Shown: piece after piece, positions 35,734 through 44,366 of the stretch
How the letters are laid out: every line of letters starts with the position of its first letter
How positions within the stretch are numbered: the first letter of the stretch is position 1
Position numbers and translations under genes: made by a program
Notes under the pieces: model-generated
The model's database searches: none
Told to the model about the DNA's origin: nothing
Seen by the model: only the letters and a program-made list of their open reading frames with translations
Assembly: GCA_026874595.1 (NCBI GenBank)
Contig: JAPPUL010000073.1
Coordinates: 395,973-459,972 of the forward strand
DNA from: Sipunculus nudus
Taxonomy: Eukaryota; Annelida; Sipuncula; Golfingiida; Sipunculidae
Direction of reading: 5' to 3'
Length of the DNA: 64,000 nucleotides

Positions 35734-36438
35734 CTAACTCCCAAAACCCTCTTCGCCTCTTTTAAATCTATATTTTCCCATTAAACGTAATATCTCTTGC
35801 GCCTTAATTGCATTGCCACGCCCACCCTCAAGCCCTCCTACTTCCCCTTCTCCAGGGGCTGATATCAACGATATCAAATAACTTACTATCGAAATACGCC
35901 CTTCCTCTTGAGCATTCATATCCATTTGTCGAAATATATCTATCACTTCAAGCGTTGGTAATCCCTCTAAAATCATTACTGCCTGCGCCGGTGGCATATT
36001 CTCTATCTTATTTGCTTGCTCCTTTATCTGCTCATCTTTATCTTCACCTCTTTCCTTCAGCTTTAATAGCCTATCCTCTCGCTCATCCAATTGATCCCAT
36101 TTTACCCGCAACTGCACCATTATATCATCTACTTGTTCTTGTAAATCCCTTAAACTCTGCTCTCGCACTGCCATTACATCTTCTTTCTCTCGCAAATTAT
36201 TATTAAGTTTATCAAGTTCTGCTTCTTTTAAGGCTAAACCTCTATCATCCAACACTACATCATCTTCACCTTCTAAAACACTTGTTACCTTACTAAACTC
36301 TTTCTCTAACACTTCTTTATAATATCCTCTAACCGACCATATACCGTAATAGTCCAGTACAAATAGTATCGCTGCTAACAAAAATAAATTGAAAAATGTC
36401 CATAATAATATTTCTACTGTCCTTTTGCTCATTGCCAT
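35734..36438 (-). CDS. flbB: Flagellar collar scaffold protein FlbB
   Basis: One N-terminal transmembrane helix (ILLWTFFNLFLLAAILFVL), a long coiled coil (about residues 60-150) and a C-terminal MgtE_N/FliG-like helical domain (MPPAQAVMILEGLPTLEVID). FlbB is the scaffold of the spirochaete-specific motor collar. ATG 36438 was chosen because GAGGG lies 8 nt upstream; a TTG at 36444 is also possible. The 269-bp gap between fliK and this gene shows no features. Confidence 0.88.
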   Translation of the reverse strand: MAMSKRTVEILLWTFFNLFLLAAILFVLDYYGIWSVRGYYKEVLEKEFSKVTSVLEGEDDVVLDDRGLALKEAELDKLNNNLREKEDVMAVREQSLRDLQEQVDDIMVQLRVKWDQLDEREDRLLKLKERGEDKDEQIKEQANKIENMPPAQAVMILEGLPTLEVIDIFRQMDMNAQEEGRISIVSYLISLISAPGEGEVGGLEGGRGNAIKAQEILRLMGKYRFKRGEEGFGS

Positions 36439-36538
36439 TTGCAATACCCTCGCTATTTCTTATTCAACATGACTTTTTAGCTTATCCTTATATAGCTACT
36501 AAATATCTTCTTTTCTTAATATTCCTACTAGTATTATA

Positions 36539-36967
36539 CTAATACTTTATGTCCACCTTCTTACCCCCTCCCCTTACCTCTACCTCTCCTTCTACCTCTT
36601 TCAATAATATATCCCCTCTTTTATAATCATTATATTTGTTCAATAACAAATTATTTAAACCCACATCGCTCACATCAAAACCCTTAAAACCCTTACCAAC
36701 AACTAATTCCCCTACTCCTGAACTTCTTGAAAGATGCCCCTTTAAAAGATCTTCCTTACCACCAGCAGATATACCTAATCCTCCTCTATCTACTTTCCCT
36801 ACTCTTTTCCCTACTCTTGCACCACTCCCTAAACCCTCAAGCACCTTCCCAAACGATAAGTTCAAACCTTTAACCATCTTCCCTCCTCCTCCAAACTCTG
36901 ACTCCTTTGCTCGCATCTTTGCCTTAATCTCGCCTATCCTAGCAAATACTTGCGTTATAAATTCCAT
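36539..36967 (-). CDS. Small flagellar-cluster protein, unknown function
   Basis: A 142-aa protein between fliJ and flbB. The N-terminus (MEFITQVFARIGEIKAKM) recalls the N-terminal helix of flagellum-associated lytic transglycosylases found at this position in some bacteria. No catalytic SLT motif is present. The rest is G/K-rich (SGARVGKRVGKVDRGG) with no fold I recognise. ATG 36967 has three tandem SDs upstream. It may be a truncated enzyme or a separate small structural protein. Confidence 0.6.
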   Translation of the reverse strand: MEFITQVFARIGEIKAKMRAKESEFGGGGKMVKGLNLSFGKVLEGLGSGARVGKRVGKVDRGGLGISAGGKEDLLKGHLSRSSGVGELVVGKGFKGFDVSDVGLNNLLLNKYNDYKRGDILLKEVEGEVEVRGGGKKVDIKY

Positions 36968-36969
36968 GC

Positions 36970-37016
36970 TTAACTCCTTTGTCTTAACTCCTTTGTCTTA
37001 ACTCCTTTGTCTTAAC
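36970..37016. repeat. 14-bp tandem repeat, 3 copies, tripling an SD site
   Basis: TTAACTCCTTTGTC repeats three times. On the minus strand each unit reads GACAAAGGAGTTAA and contains an AAAGGAG SD. The most upstream unit is the last codons and stop of fliJ, so the end of fliJ seeded the duplication. Confidence 0.93.
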
Positions 37017-37585
37017 TTAGCAAACCCTTTTGCTTTACTAAACTCTCCCCCTATCCCCCATTCTCCCCCTACTCTATTTCTCCCACCTATTCCATACACG
37101 CGTGCCCTGCTTTGACTAACTTCCTCAAGCACTCTTTGCTCTACATTCTCATACTCTTGCATATACCTTTCTCGCTCCTTCTTCTCTAGAAACTCAAGCG
37201 CCTCTCGCTCACGTTGTGCCTTTGAAAGCTCTTTACGCGCCTTGGAAAGCTCTGTCTTGCGATGTGCCTTTAATGTCTCATGCATCTTTATCTTAGCACT
37301 AAGTCCTTGCCTAAGCTCGCTTGCATAATGGCTGTATCTAAGATCTATTAGCTTTCCTTTAATTGCTCCTTTACCATCTACTCCTCCTTCTACTCCTTCT
37401 ACTCCCTCTAATACTCCTGATAATCCTGCCTTAAGAGCTTCTACCCTTGCTATATTTGCAAGCTCTATCTCCTTCTCAAGATTTAATACTTCTACCCTTA
37501 TTTCAGAAAACTTTTGTTCTTTACCCCTCTCTACATATTCTCGGTAGCGCAGTACCTTATTAAGCGAAAACATAAACTTCTTCAT
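36998..37585 (-). CDS. fliJ: Flagellar export chaperone FliJ
   Basis: A 195-aa, almost wholly coiled-coil protein (MFSLNKVLRYREYVERGKEQ at the start, then REREALEFLEKKERERYMQE), located directly after fliI. FliJ is the stalk of the export ATPase. The C-terminal 35 residues are G/R-rich and unusual. The stop lies within the 14-bp repeat. Confidence 0.85.
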   Translation of the reverse strand: MKKFMFSLNKVLRYREYVERGKEQKFSEIRVEVLNLEKEIELANIARVEALKAGLSGVLEGVEGVEGGVDGKGAIKGKLIDLRYSHYASELRQGLSAKIKMHETLKAHRKTELSKARKELSKAQREREALEFLEKKERERYMQEYENVEQRVLEEVSQSRARVYGIGGRNRVGGEWGIGGEFSKAKGFAKLRQRS

Positions 37586-37622
37586 AATATTTTATATATT
37601 GCCTATTTATATTCCTTATTAC

Positions 37623-38960
37623 CTATAATTCATCCTGCTCAGAATCAAGCATTATATCTTTTCTTGCATCAAAACTACTGTCTCCAAAAAGTTCGTATAT
37701 AGCTTTAAATGTATCCTCTATCATAGTTCTTTCCGCTATCCCTTGTTTTAGTATTTCGTTTATCTTCTCTATCATCTCTATTGCATAATCTATCTTACTA
37801 TCGCTTCCTTTTACATAGGCTCCTATCTTTATGAAATCTTCATTGCTTTTATAAACCGATACAACCTCTCGCAGCTTCATTACATATTTTAAACTCTTTT
37901 CTGATATTAGCTCTATTGCAAGACGACTTATACTCTCATCTATTGATATCGCAGGATATTGTCCGCGCATAGCATAGCCCCTTGACAATATTATATGTCC
38001 ATCCAAAACTCCTCGTACATTGTCTGTTATCGGTTCATTAAAATCATCTCCTTCCACCAACACTGTATAAAATGATGTTATTGCATTATCTTTTGATGCT
38101 CCGGTTCGCTCTATTAGTTTTGGTATTAATGTATATACTGATGGAGGGTAGGCTCGCATTGTCGGTGGCTCACCCGAAAATAATCCTACTTCTCTTTGGG
38201 CTCGCGCAAAACGTGTTATTGAATCCATCATCAATATAACTCGTTTGCCTGTATCTCGAAAATATTCCGCTATACGTGTTGCAACAAATGCTGCACGTAC
38301 CCTCATTAACGGAACTGTGTCCGAACTCGCTACTATTACTACCGATCGCTTTAGACCCTCTTCTCCTAAATCATTTTCTATAAACTCGCGTACCTCTCGT
38401 CCCCTCTCCCCTACTAATGCTATCACGTTTACTTGTGCATCACTATGACGGGCTATCATCCCCAATAATGTACTCTTCCCCACTCCCGTGCCCGCAAATA
38501 TCCCCATCCTTTGCCCTTCCCCTACTGTCAAAAATCCATCTATACCCTTTATACCTGTTGAGATCGCCTTCTTTATTCGTTTGCGCTCAAGTGGATTCGG
38601 AGACTTATTGTTTATTGAATACTCTCTCTTTGAATATATCTCCTCTCTTCCGTCAAGTGGACGCCCTATCCCATCAAATACCCTCCCAAGCATATCTTCG
38701 CTTATATTAAGCTTTAATGTTTGTCCGCTCCCCACTACTATGTTACCTACCTCTATCCCTTCTACATCGTCGTAAGGCATAAGCAAAACTTTTGACCCCG
38801 ATACCCCTATAACCTCCGATTGTACACGTGCTCCTTCCGACGTTATTATACTACATACTTCCCCTACTACCACCTGTGGCCCTCTGCTTTTTATCATAAG
38901 ACCATAAGCCTCCTCTACCTCCCCTACGTACTTTATCGTTTCCACCTTGTTTATTGCCAT
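37623..38960 (-). CDS. fliI: Flagellum-specific ATPase FliI
   Basis: A RecA-like ATPase of 445 aa: Walker A GIFAGTGVGKSTLLGMIARH, VNVIALVGERGREVREFI, Walker B region VILMMDSITRFARAQRE and SGEPPTMRAYPPSVY. It energises type III export. The frame extends upstream to 39143, overlapping fliH, but that part has no homology. ATG 38960 (MAINKVETIKYVG) gives the usual length with AAGG 6 nt upstream. ATG 38981 with SD GGAAAAG is a second choice. Confidence 0.96.
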   Translation of the reverse strand: MAINKVETIKYVGEVEEAYGLMIKSRGPQVVVGEVCSIITSEGARVQSEVIGVSGSKVLLMPYDDVEGIEVGNIVVGSGQTLKLNISEDMLGRVFDGIGRPLDGREEIYSKREYSINNKSPNPLERKRIKKAISTGIKGIDGFLTVGEGQRMGIFAGTGVGKSTLLGMIARHSDAQVNVIALVGERGREVREFIENDLGEEGLKRSVVIVASSDTVPLMRVRAAFVATRIAEYFRDTGKRVILMMDSITRFARAQREVGLFSGEPPTMRAYPPSVYTLIPKLIERTGASKDNAITSFYTVLVEGDDFNEPITDNVRGVLDGHIILSRGYAMRGQYPAISIDESISRLAIELISEKSLKYVMKLREVVSVYKSNEDFIKIGAYVKGSDSKIDYAIEMIEKINEILKQGIAERTMIEDTFKAIYELFGDSSFDARKDIMLDSEQDEL

Positions 38961-39034
38961 TTTATACCTTAACAGATTCATACTTCTTTTCCTTAAAACC
39001 ACTTTATAAAAGCACTTTATTACAAAATACCTGC

Positions 39035-39979
39035 CTAAAGCTCTTCCCTTTGGGGACTCAGCTTCCTTATCTGTTCCTCTATCTCCGATAACTGCGTCGA
39101 TATTCGTGCATCCACTGTCCCGAAATCCGTGCTTATATAACACCCCCCCTTCTCTACTGAATTATCTTCTAGTATCTTTACATGATCTATCCCTTCTAGC
39201 ATCTGGATAAACTCTTTCTTGTGTTTTGTTGTCATTTGTAAGTCTTGTGTATTAACCCGTATCGTAACCTCTGTTCGACCCTTTAGCTTACTTAATGCTT
39301 CCGTTATATTATCATATACTACTCGCTTTTGAGTTTCTGATATCGACTTTACTACCTTTCTCGCTATCGTAAGCACTATATCTATTATCTGGCCCTCTGT
39401 CTCCTCTACTATCTGGCTTCGCTTCTTTATTGCTGTTGACAGCACCACATTAAGTCTTTCTGTTACCCGTTCAATCTCTTCTTGCCCTTCTTTAAAGCCC
39501 GCCTCCTGCCCCTCCTTAAAGCCCTTTTCATACGCTTGGGACTCAAGATTTTGTGCCTTCTTCTGCGCCTCTTCCATTATCTTATTTGCCTCAAGTTCTG
39601 TATCCTCAAGACGCTTAGTTGAAAGGGCATCTGCTTCACTTAACTTCGCCTCGTATAGTTCTGTTGACTCCTTTATCTTCGCAAATGCAAAGTTCTCTGC
39701 TTCCGTCTTCGTCTTCTCTATCTCTTGCTCGAATTCTGCCCTCTTCTTCTCTATGTCATCCTCAAGTTCTCGCTCTTTACGCGATATCTCATCTTCTAAA
39801 CTCTCATCAGCCACAGCATCAACTCCATCCACTACCATATCCACTACCCCAGAACCCTTAATATCCTCCTCCCCCCCTACTTCCCCTGTCTCCCCAAGTA
39901 CATCAAAAAAACTCGTCCGCACCTTAAGAGGTTTCCCTAAATCCTTTACTGATATCCTTTTAAATATATTCTTAGCCAT
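39035..39979 (-). CDS. fliH: Flagellar assembly protein FliH
   Basis: A 314-aa protein with an acidic linker, a long coiled coil (residues about 65-160, RKERELEDDIEKKRAEFEQE), the FliH pattern EKGFKEGQEAGFKEGQEE and a C-terminal regulatory domain (IVLTIARKVVKSISETQKRV). It holds FliI at the C-ring. In most spirochaetes fliG precedes this gene; here it does not. Confidence 0.93.
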   Translation of the reverse strand: MAKNIFKRISVKDLGKPLKVRTSFFDVLGETGEVGGEEDIKGSGVVDMVVDGVDAVADESLEDEISRKERELEDDIEKKRAEFEQEIEKTKTEAENFAFAKIKESTELYEAKLSEADALSTKRLEDTELEANKIMEEAQKKAQNLESQAYEKGFKEGQEAGFKEGQEEIERVTERLNVVLSTAIKKRSQIVEETEGQIIDIVLTIARKVVKSISETQKRVVYDNITEALSKLKGRTEVTIRVNTQDLQMTTKHKKEFIQMLEGIDHVKILEDNSVEKGGCYISTDFGTVDARISTQLSEIEEQIRKLSPQREEL

Positions 39980-40149
39980 TAGCTATTCTCCAACTTGTCT
40001 TCAACTTGTCTTCAACTCTCATTTACTCATTTTACTACCTTATATTCTCATTACATTATCTAGCCATTTATATTATCCAGCTATATAAAAACATACATTC
40101 CAAAACTATATTAACAACTCTCATTTAAAAGCTTTTACTAAAGCAGCTT
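39980..40149. other. Gap between fliF and fliH where fliG is expected
   Basis: 170 bp, AT-rich, without any frame resembling FliG. It contains the 11-bp tandem AACTTGTCTTC (39992-40013), a repeated ACAACTCTCATTTA-like motif (about 40010 and 40115) and nothing else recognised. It could be a deletion scar. A rearranged fliG elsewhere in the genome is equally possible. Confidence 0.8.
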
Positions 40150-41859
40150 TTACTCCTCCAGAATCCAGGTCCTTATAAGTTGTGCTACATCCTCCGGCTT
40201 CTCTCGTGCAAGAATTATCGCGTTCTCTTGCATCTCAAGCCTTGCCTTGTCTTCAGGTAGCATATCAAGGGCCAAGCCTTCACTCTCCGCCGCCCTTATT
40301 GCTGCATCCCGCATCGCCTGCTGTTCTAACATTAAACGCTCTTCCTTCAACCGCCGCCTTGCATCTACCTCACGCATTATGAACCTTATCAACAAGATCA
40401 ACAATATTAAGCCAATTAATCCTAACGCTCCATACATTACTAAATCTCGCAGCATCTGCTCAGAACGAAGACTTTCACCTAGTTCCTCAAATTCCGCCTT
40501 CCTGTCAAACCTTATTACACTAACTTTTACTAACTTATTCCTTGATTTATACGGTAAAGCTCCTTTTAATGTGTTCTCTAAAGTCTTTATCTGTCTTGCT
40601 TCTATCTCCTCGTACATTGGCACCACTCGCCCATTTAAAAGCTTTATCCTCCCTTCTTCATCACGTTCAAAATCGTATGGCTCATCTATTACAACCGCTA
40701 TACTAACCCTCTCCACAGTGTAGGGCGCCTTTTGATTATCACTTATCTCCTCTCCCGTCTTGTTATTCTCTATTACCGTCTCTTTTGTATAATCTGAATA
40801 TCTATCTACTAACTCTTTCATCCCAGGCCCTACATTAGGCTCAACCCCTGCAGGCCCCTCCGGTATATAAGACGGCCCTTTAAAGGTCTCTTTTGTCTTT
40901 TGACGGCTTACTGCTATTTTGGGCAGCACTTTCCTTTCACTATATGGTGTGTCTGGATTATCCTCTTCAAGCTCTGTTGGCAATATCTTTGTGATGCTTT
41001 TGTGTTCTCTGTCCCAATTTAAACTCAAGTTTATTGTAAACTCGTATCTATCATCTGTATAAGTCTTTCTAAGTATCTGTCGTATCTCTTTGCCGTACCT
41101 TTGTCTTATCTTTTCCATTACACGAAGTTGTTCCTTTGCTGAACTTATTGACTCATCAGAACTTGATACTTCTATTAAGTCCGTAAGTACTACTCCTCGA
41201 TGATTCATTATTATTACATTTTCTTTCTTTAATCGTGCAACTCCTTTCGCTATTAAATCTCTTATCCCTCGTATCTTATTCTTATTCTCATCTATATCCG
41301 AATTTGGCGATGGCGTTATTACTACCGATGCCGTTATTGGACTATCTTCTATCTCTCGTAAGAATAATGGCACGTTCTCACCAAACGATATCGTTACATC
41401 TGCTTTCTCTATGTCATCTAGTGCTTCAAGATGTCTTGATATATTACCCGTTATCGCTCGTCTTAAGTTTACTTTCCTCTCAAAATCCGTTGTCGAAAAG
41501 ACTGGATTGTCAAAAAGTTCAAACCCCTTTACATCTCGTACCACACCCTCATAACCAAGTTTTGCTCTTAGCCTTGTTGCCTCCTCTTCGTTTGATACGT
41601 ATATGTATCGCTCGTCTGACGACGTTGTGTAACTTACTCCAAGCCCGTCTAGGTTTGTTTTAACTCGTTTGTAATCTGGCTTCGTTAAGCCACTTTTGTA
41701 CAACAATACCCGTTCCTCTTTTGCAGAGTACATTACCAAAAATACAAATGCAAATATTGTTAAAACAAAAACTCCCCCTATTATCACCTTCTGCGTTAAA
41801 CTCGTTTTTCCTATGACTGCTTTTACACTATCTTTTAACTTTCTCAAAAATTCAGGCAT
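40150..41859 (-). CDS. fliF: Flagellar MS-ring protein FliF
   Basis: A 569-aa protein with N-terminal TM (VIIGGVFVLTIFAFVFLVMY), ring-building motifs (YKSGLTKPDYKRVKTNLDGL, DNPVFSTTDFERKVNLRRAI), a second TM near residue 475 and an acidic C-terminal tail (LARE-like AIILAREKPEDVAQLIRTWI) that in other species binds FliG. The tail is intact, so FliF still has a FliG-binding-like end. ATG 41859 has SD GGAGGGG. A 17-bp duplication lies upstream (41913-41946). Confidence 0.97.
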   Translation of the reverse strand: MPEFLRKLKDSVKAVIGKTSLTQKVIIGGVFVLTIFAFVFLVMYSAKEERVLLYKSGLTKPDYKRVKTNLDGLGVSYTTSSDERYIYVSNEEEATRLRAKLGYEGVVRDVKGFELFDNPVFSTTDFERKVNLRRAITGNISRHLEALDDIEKADVTISFGENVPLFLREIEDSPITASVVITPSPNSDIDENKNKIRGIRDLIAKGVARLKKENVIIMNHRGVVLTDLIEVSSSDESISSAKEQLRVMEKIRQRYGKEIRQILRKTYTDDRYEFTINLSLNWDREHKSITKILPTELEEDNPDTPYSERKVLPKIAVSRQKTKETFKGPSYIPEGPAGVEPNVGPGMKELVDRYSDYTKETVIENNKTGEEISDNQKAPYTVERVSIAVVIDEPYDFERDEEGRIKLLNGRVVPMYEEIEARQIKTLENTLKGALPYKSRNKLVKVSVIRFDRKAEFEELGESLRSEQMLRDLVMYGALGLIGLILLILLIRFIMREVDARRRLKEERLMLEQQAMRDAAIRAAESEGLALDMLPEDKARLEMQENAIILAREKPEDVAQLIRTWILEE

Positions 41860-41912
41860 GCATCCCCTCCAGGATAATGCTTATTCTTTTAGTTTTTCTA
41901 CTTTATTTACTC

Positions 41913-41946
41913 TACCTTCACTATCCAACTACCTTCACTATCCAAC
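41913..41946. repeat. 17-bp tandem duplication between fliE and fliF
   Basis: TACCTTCACTATCCAAC at 41913-41929 and 41930-41946, identical copies in the fliE-fliF spacer. Confidence 0.88.
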
Positions 41947-41964
41947 CACCTAGCCAACTACTCT

Positions 41965-42279
41965 TTACCTCAAGTTCGTTATCTCTCTATATGCTTGCAC
42001 TACTCGATCTGTTACCACTTTTGTCATCGATAGCGCCATCTCTGCTTGACTTAATAATGTCGTTACTTCATGGATATTTATACTCCCAGGCTCAACTATC
42101 ATCTTCTCGACCGCCTTGTCTGCATCCACCTGTAAACTATTTACATTCTTTAACGCTCCAAAAAATACTTCCCTAAAACTCTCTCCCTTATTCCTAACAT
42201 CCCCAACCCCCAATCCATCACCCTCTCGCCCAATTAACCTAAGTCCATTTAATTCATTATTTATTAGCTTTATATCCAT
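41965..42279 (-). CDS. fliE: Flagellar basal-body protein FliE
   Basis: A 104-aa protein. The FliE core is present: FREVFFGALKNVNSLQVDAD, then INIHEVTTLLSQAEMALSMT and RVVQAYREITNLR. It links the MS ring to the rod. It follows flgC as in other spirochaetes. Confidence 0.95.
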   Translation of the reverse strand: MDIKLINNELNGLRLIGREGDGLGVGDVRNKGESFREVFFGALKNVNSLQVDADKAVEKMIVEPGSINIHEVTTLLSQAEMALSMTKVVTDRVVQAYREITNLR

Positions 42280-42341
42280 AGCTTTTTACTCCCTTTTGCT
42301 TAACAAAACCATAAAGTATAATCCCTACCATATCCTACATC

Positions 42342-42794
42342 CTACCTTGCACCTATATCAAGCGCCCTGTGGAACATCTGTTTACTAGAATTTATTAAAG
42401 TCGCATTTGCTTCGTAGGCTCGTGTCGCTGATATCATGTCTACCATCTCTTCTACTATGTTTACATTCGGCAACTCAACATATCCTCGCTTGGGACCAAC
42501 CCTTAAGGCATCCGGATGTTCAGGATCGTATTTTAACCTTAGCGGCTTTTGATCCTTTACCACCTGCACTACTCGTACCCCGCTACCAAGCTCGTTCTCT
42601 AAGGCCTTTGGTAAGAAATGCGATTTGAAACTATACTTCTCGGACCTCGGCCTTAATATTGCCATGCTTCGTCTAAAGGCTCCTCCCTCCGTCGTTCTAG
42701 TTGTGTTTACATTCGCTATGTTGTTGGATATTATATCCATTCTAAGCCTTTGAGCCGTTAAACCTGATGCTCCTATTTGTAAGGATTCAAACAT
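42342..42794 (-). CDS. flgC: Flagellar rod protein FlgC
   Basis: A 150-aa rod subunit with N-terminal LQIGASGLTAQRLRMDIISN, the NNIANVNT motif and C-terminal NVNIVEEMVDMISATRAYEA. ATG 42794 has SD GAGGT. Confidence 0.97.
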   Translation of the reverse strand: MFESLQIGASGLTAQRLRMDIISNNIANVNTTRTTEGGAFRRSMAILRPRSEKYSFKSHFLPKALENELGSGVRVVQVVKDQKPLRLKYDPEHPDALRVGPKRGYVELPNVNIVEEMVDMISATRAYEANATLINSSKQMFHRALDIGAR

Positions 42795-42874
42795 TTTGTA
42801 TTACCTCTTATATCCACAATATCATATTCCCAATTTATACTATCTATTTCCATCCCCTACTAACTACCATTACT

Positions 42875-43279
42875 CTAACCCCTTAGCACCATATTCATTT
42901 TCTTGAAATATCTACCTAATATCGATGCGTAGGCATTATATCTCAAACTCGATTTTGCAACATCCACCATCTCTTTATCTATATCTACGTTGTTTTTATC
43001 ATTTCTGTAGGATGTCTCGTATTCAAGGTTTATTTTCGGGTGTACCTTATTTATATCTTTTGGCTGGTGGAACGGTATGTGTCTTCTATCTGTCATTAGT
43101 GCCTTTATCGGATAGGGACTCTTTTGACTATTTAATGCTCGCTTTAATTCACTTTCAAACTTTATATCACTTCTTTTGAAATATGGTGTGTTTACATTCG
43201 CTATGTTATTACTTATTACCGTATGCCGCAAACTCTCTGCTGTCATCGCCTTTGCCAATAACCCTTTTATTTCTACCAT
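42875..43279 (-). CDS. flgB: Flagellar rod protein FlgB
   Basis: A 134-aa rod subunit: SLRHTVISNNIANVNTPYFK, then a C-terminal DIDKEMVDVAKSSLRYNAYA. It is the first gene of the flagellar supercluster. ATG 43279 has a strong SD AAAGGAG. No good sigma-28 promoter was found upstream. Confidence 0.97.
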   Translation of the reverse strand: MVEIKGLLAKAMTAESLRHTVISNNIANVNTPYFKRSDIKFESELKRALNSQKSPYPIKALMTDRRHIPFHQPKDINKVHPKINLEYETSYRNDKNNVDIDKEMVDVAKSSLRYNAYASILGRYFKKMNMVLRG

Positions 43280-43607
43280 CTTTTTATTCTCCTTTAAACA
43301 TTCCTAACAAATATCCTTAATCCCATCATTCACTCTCGTTAAACTACTTTTCCATCCCTTTATCCGTATCTACCTATATCCTTATATAGGCTACCTTTTG
43401 CTTTGTCGGTTAGTTATTATTTTATATTAATAAATTATGACTTTATATCTTTTTTATTAGAGGCATACCGCATCTTTGCCTTCTCTTAATTTATCTTTCC
43501 CTGCAGAACCACATACTTTATTAGCTTTTAATTTCTTAATCTTTTTAATCTTTTTAATCTCTACATAATCTATTTAGCAAGACTACACATTTCTATCATC
43601 CAAATAT
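43280..43607. other. 328-bp leader region upstream of flgB
   Basis: No gene seen. It holds the SD of flgB, an inverted repeat CCTATAT-CCTT-ATATAGG (43373-43390) that could be an operator or leader hairpin, and AT-rich stretches where a sigma-70-type promoter for the flagellar operon might lie (for example TAAAAT on the minus strand near 43420). The CTTTTTAATCTTTTTAATC triplets near 43538-43560 are low-complexity. Confidence 0.6.
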
Positions 43608-44231
43608 CTATCCTTCAAATCTTTCTTTCTTTCTAAAATACTTCTTCAATATAATTGTAATTATTATAATAACCAATATCACAAATACCCATTGACTATA
43701 AAGCTTTACGTAATAAACTATCTCTTCCCAATTCTCTCCCATCAAATATCCTAAGTACAACAATAGCAAATTCCATATAGATGCACTTATAAATCCAAGC
43801 ACTAATACCTTCATAGGATCTAACTTTACTACCCCTGCTACTATCGATATTACGCTCCTTAACCCAGATAAAAACCTATTGCCTAATATTACCATATAGC
43901 CATAGCGCGAAAACCAATCCTTAGTTTTCTCTATATGACTTTCCTTTATAAACTTTAATTTAAGCTTTGCAAATAGTCCAAAACCATACCTATAGGCAAG
44001 ATAAAACAATATCATAAATCCTACTATGCTCCCTAAAGTCGTCGATAGGAATACCCATACGAAATCTAGTGCCTGTTTCCCTACCAAAAATGCTGCGAAT
44101 ACTAATACTGTGTCCCCGGGTATCGGAGGAAATAGATTCTCTACTATTGCGCTTATAAATATTAGTATATAGGCAAGCTCTTTGTTCTCTCCTGCAAGTT
44201 CTTCTATTATCTCAAGTAATTCTTCTAGCAT
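43608..44231 (-). CDS. DedA family membrane protein
   Basis: A 207-aa protein with about five hydrophobic segments and the DedA/VTT signatures VENLFPPIPGDTVLVFAAFL and GNRFLSGLRSVISIVAG. DedA proteins take part in recycling of undecaprenyl phosphate and other lipid carriers. The start ATG 44231 has no strong SD. A 135-bp gap with TTATCAAC-type repeats follows on the upstream side. Confidence 0.9.
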   Translation of the reverse strand: MLEELLEIIEELAGENKELAYILIFISAIVENLFPPIPGDTVLVFAAFLVGKQALDFVWVFLSTTLGSIVGFMILFYLAYRYGFGLFAKLKLKFIKESHIEKTKDWFSRYGYMVILGNRFLSGLRSVISIVAGVVKLDPMKVLVLGFISASIWNLLLLYLGYLMGENWEEIVYYVKLYSQWVFVILVIIIITIILKKYFRKKERFEG

Positions 44232-44366
44232 AATATTTTTTTTCTCTTTAATCCTCTCTAATTCTCTTTTTTTCTCTTTATCAACTTTATCAACCTTATC
44301 AACCTTATTATCTCTCTATCTTTCTCTCTTAACCCTCTTTCTCTCTTACTGCAACTTTTACCCATT

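Noticed and set aside
38961-39143. N-terminal extension of fliI to 39143
   Set aside because: Overlaps fliH, has no FliI homology, and good ATG starts exist at 38981 and 38960.
43280-43607. Sigma-28 promoter upstream of flgB
   Set aside because: TAAA and CCGACAAA-like elements are present but their spacing is far from the consensus.
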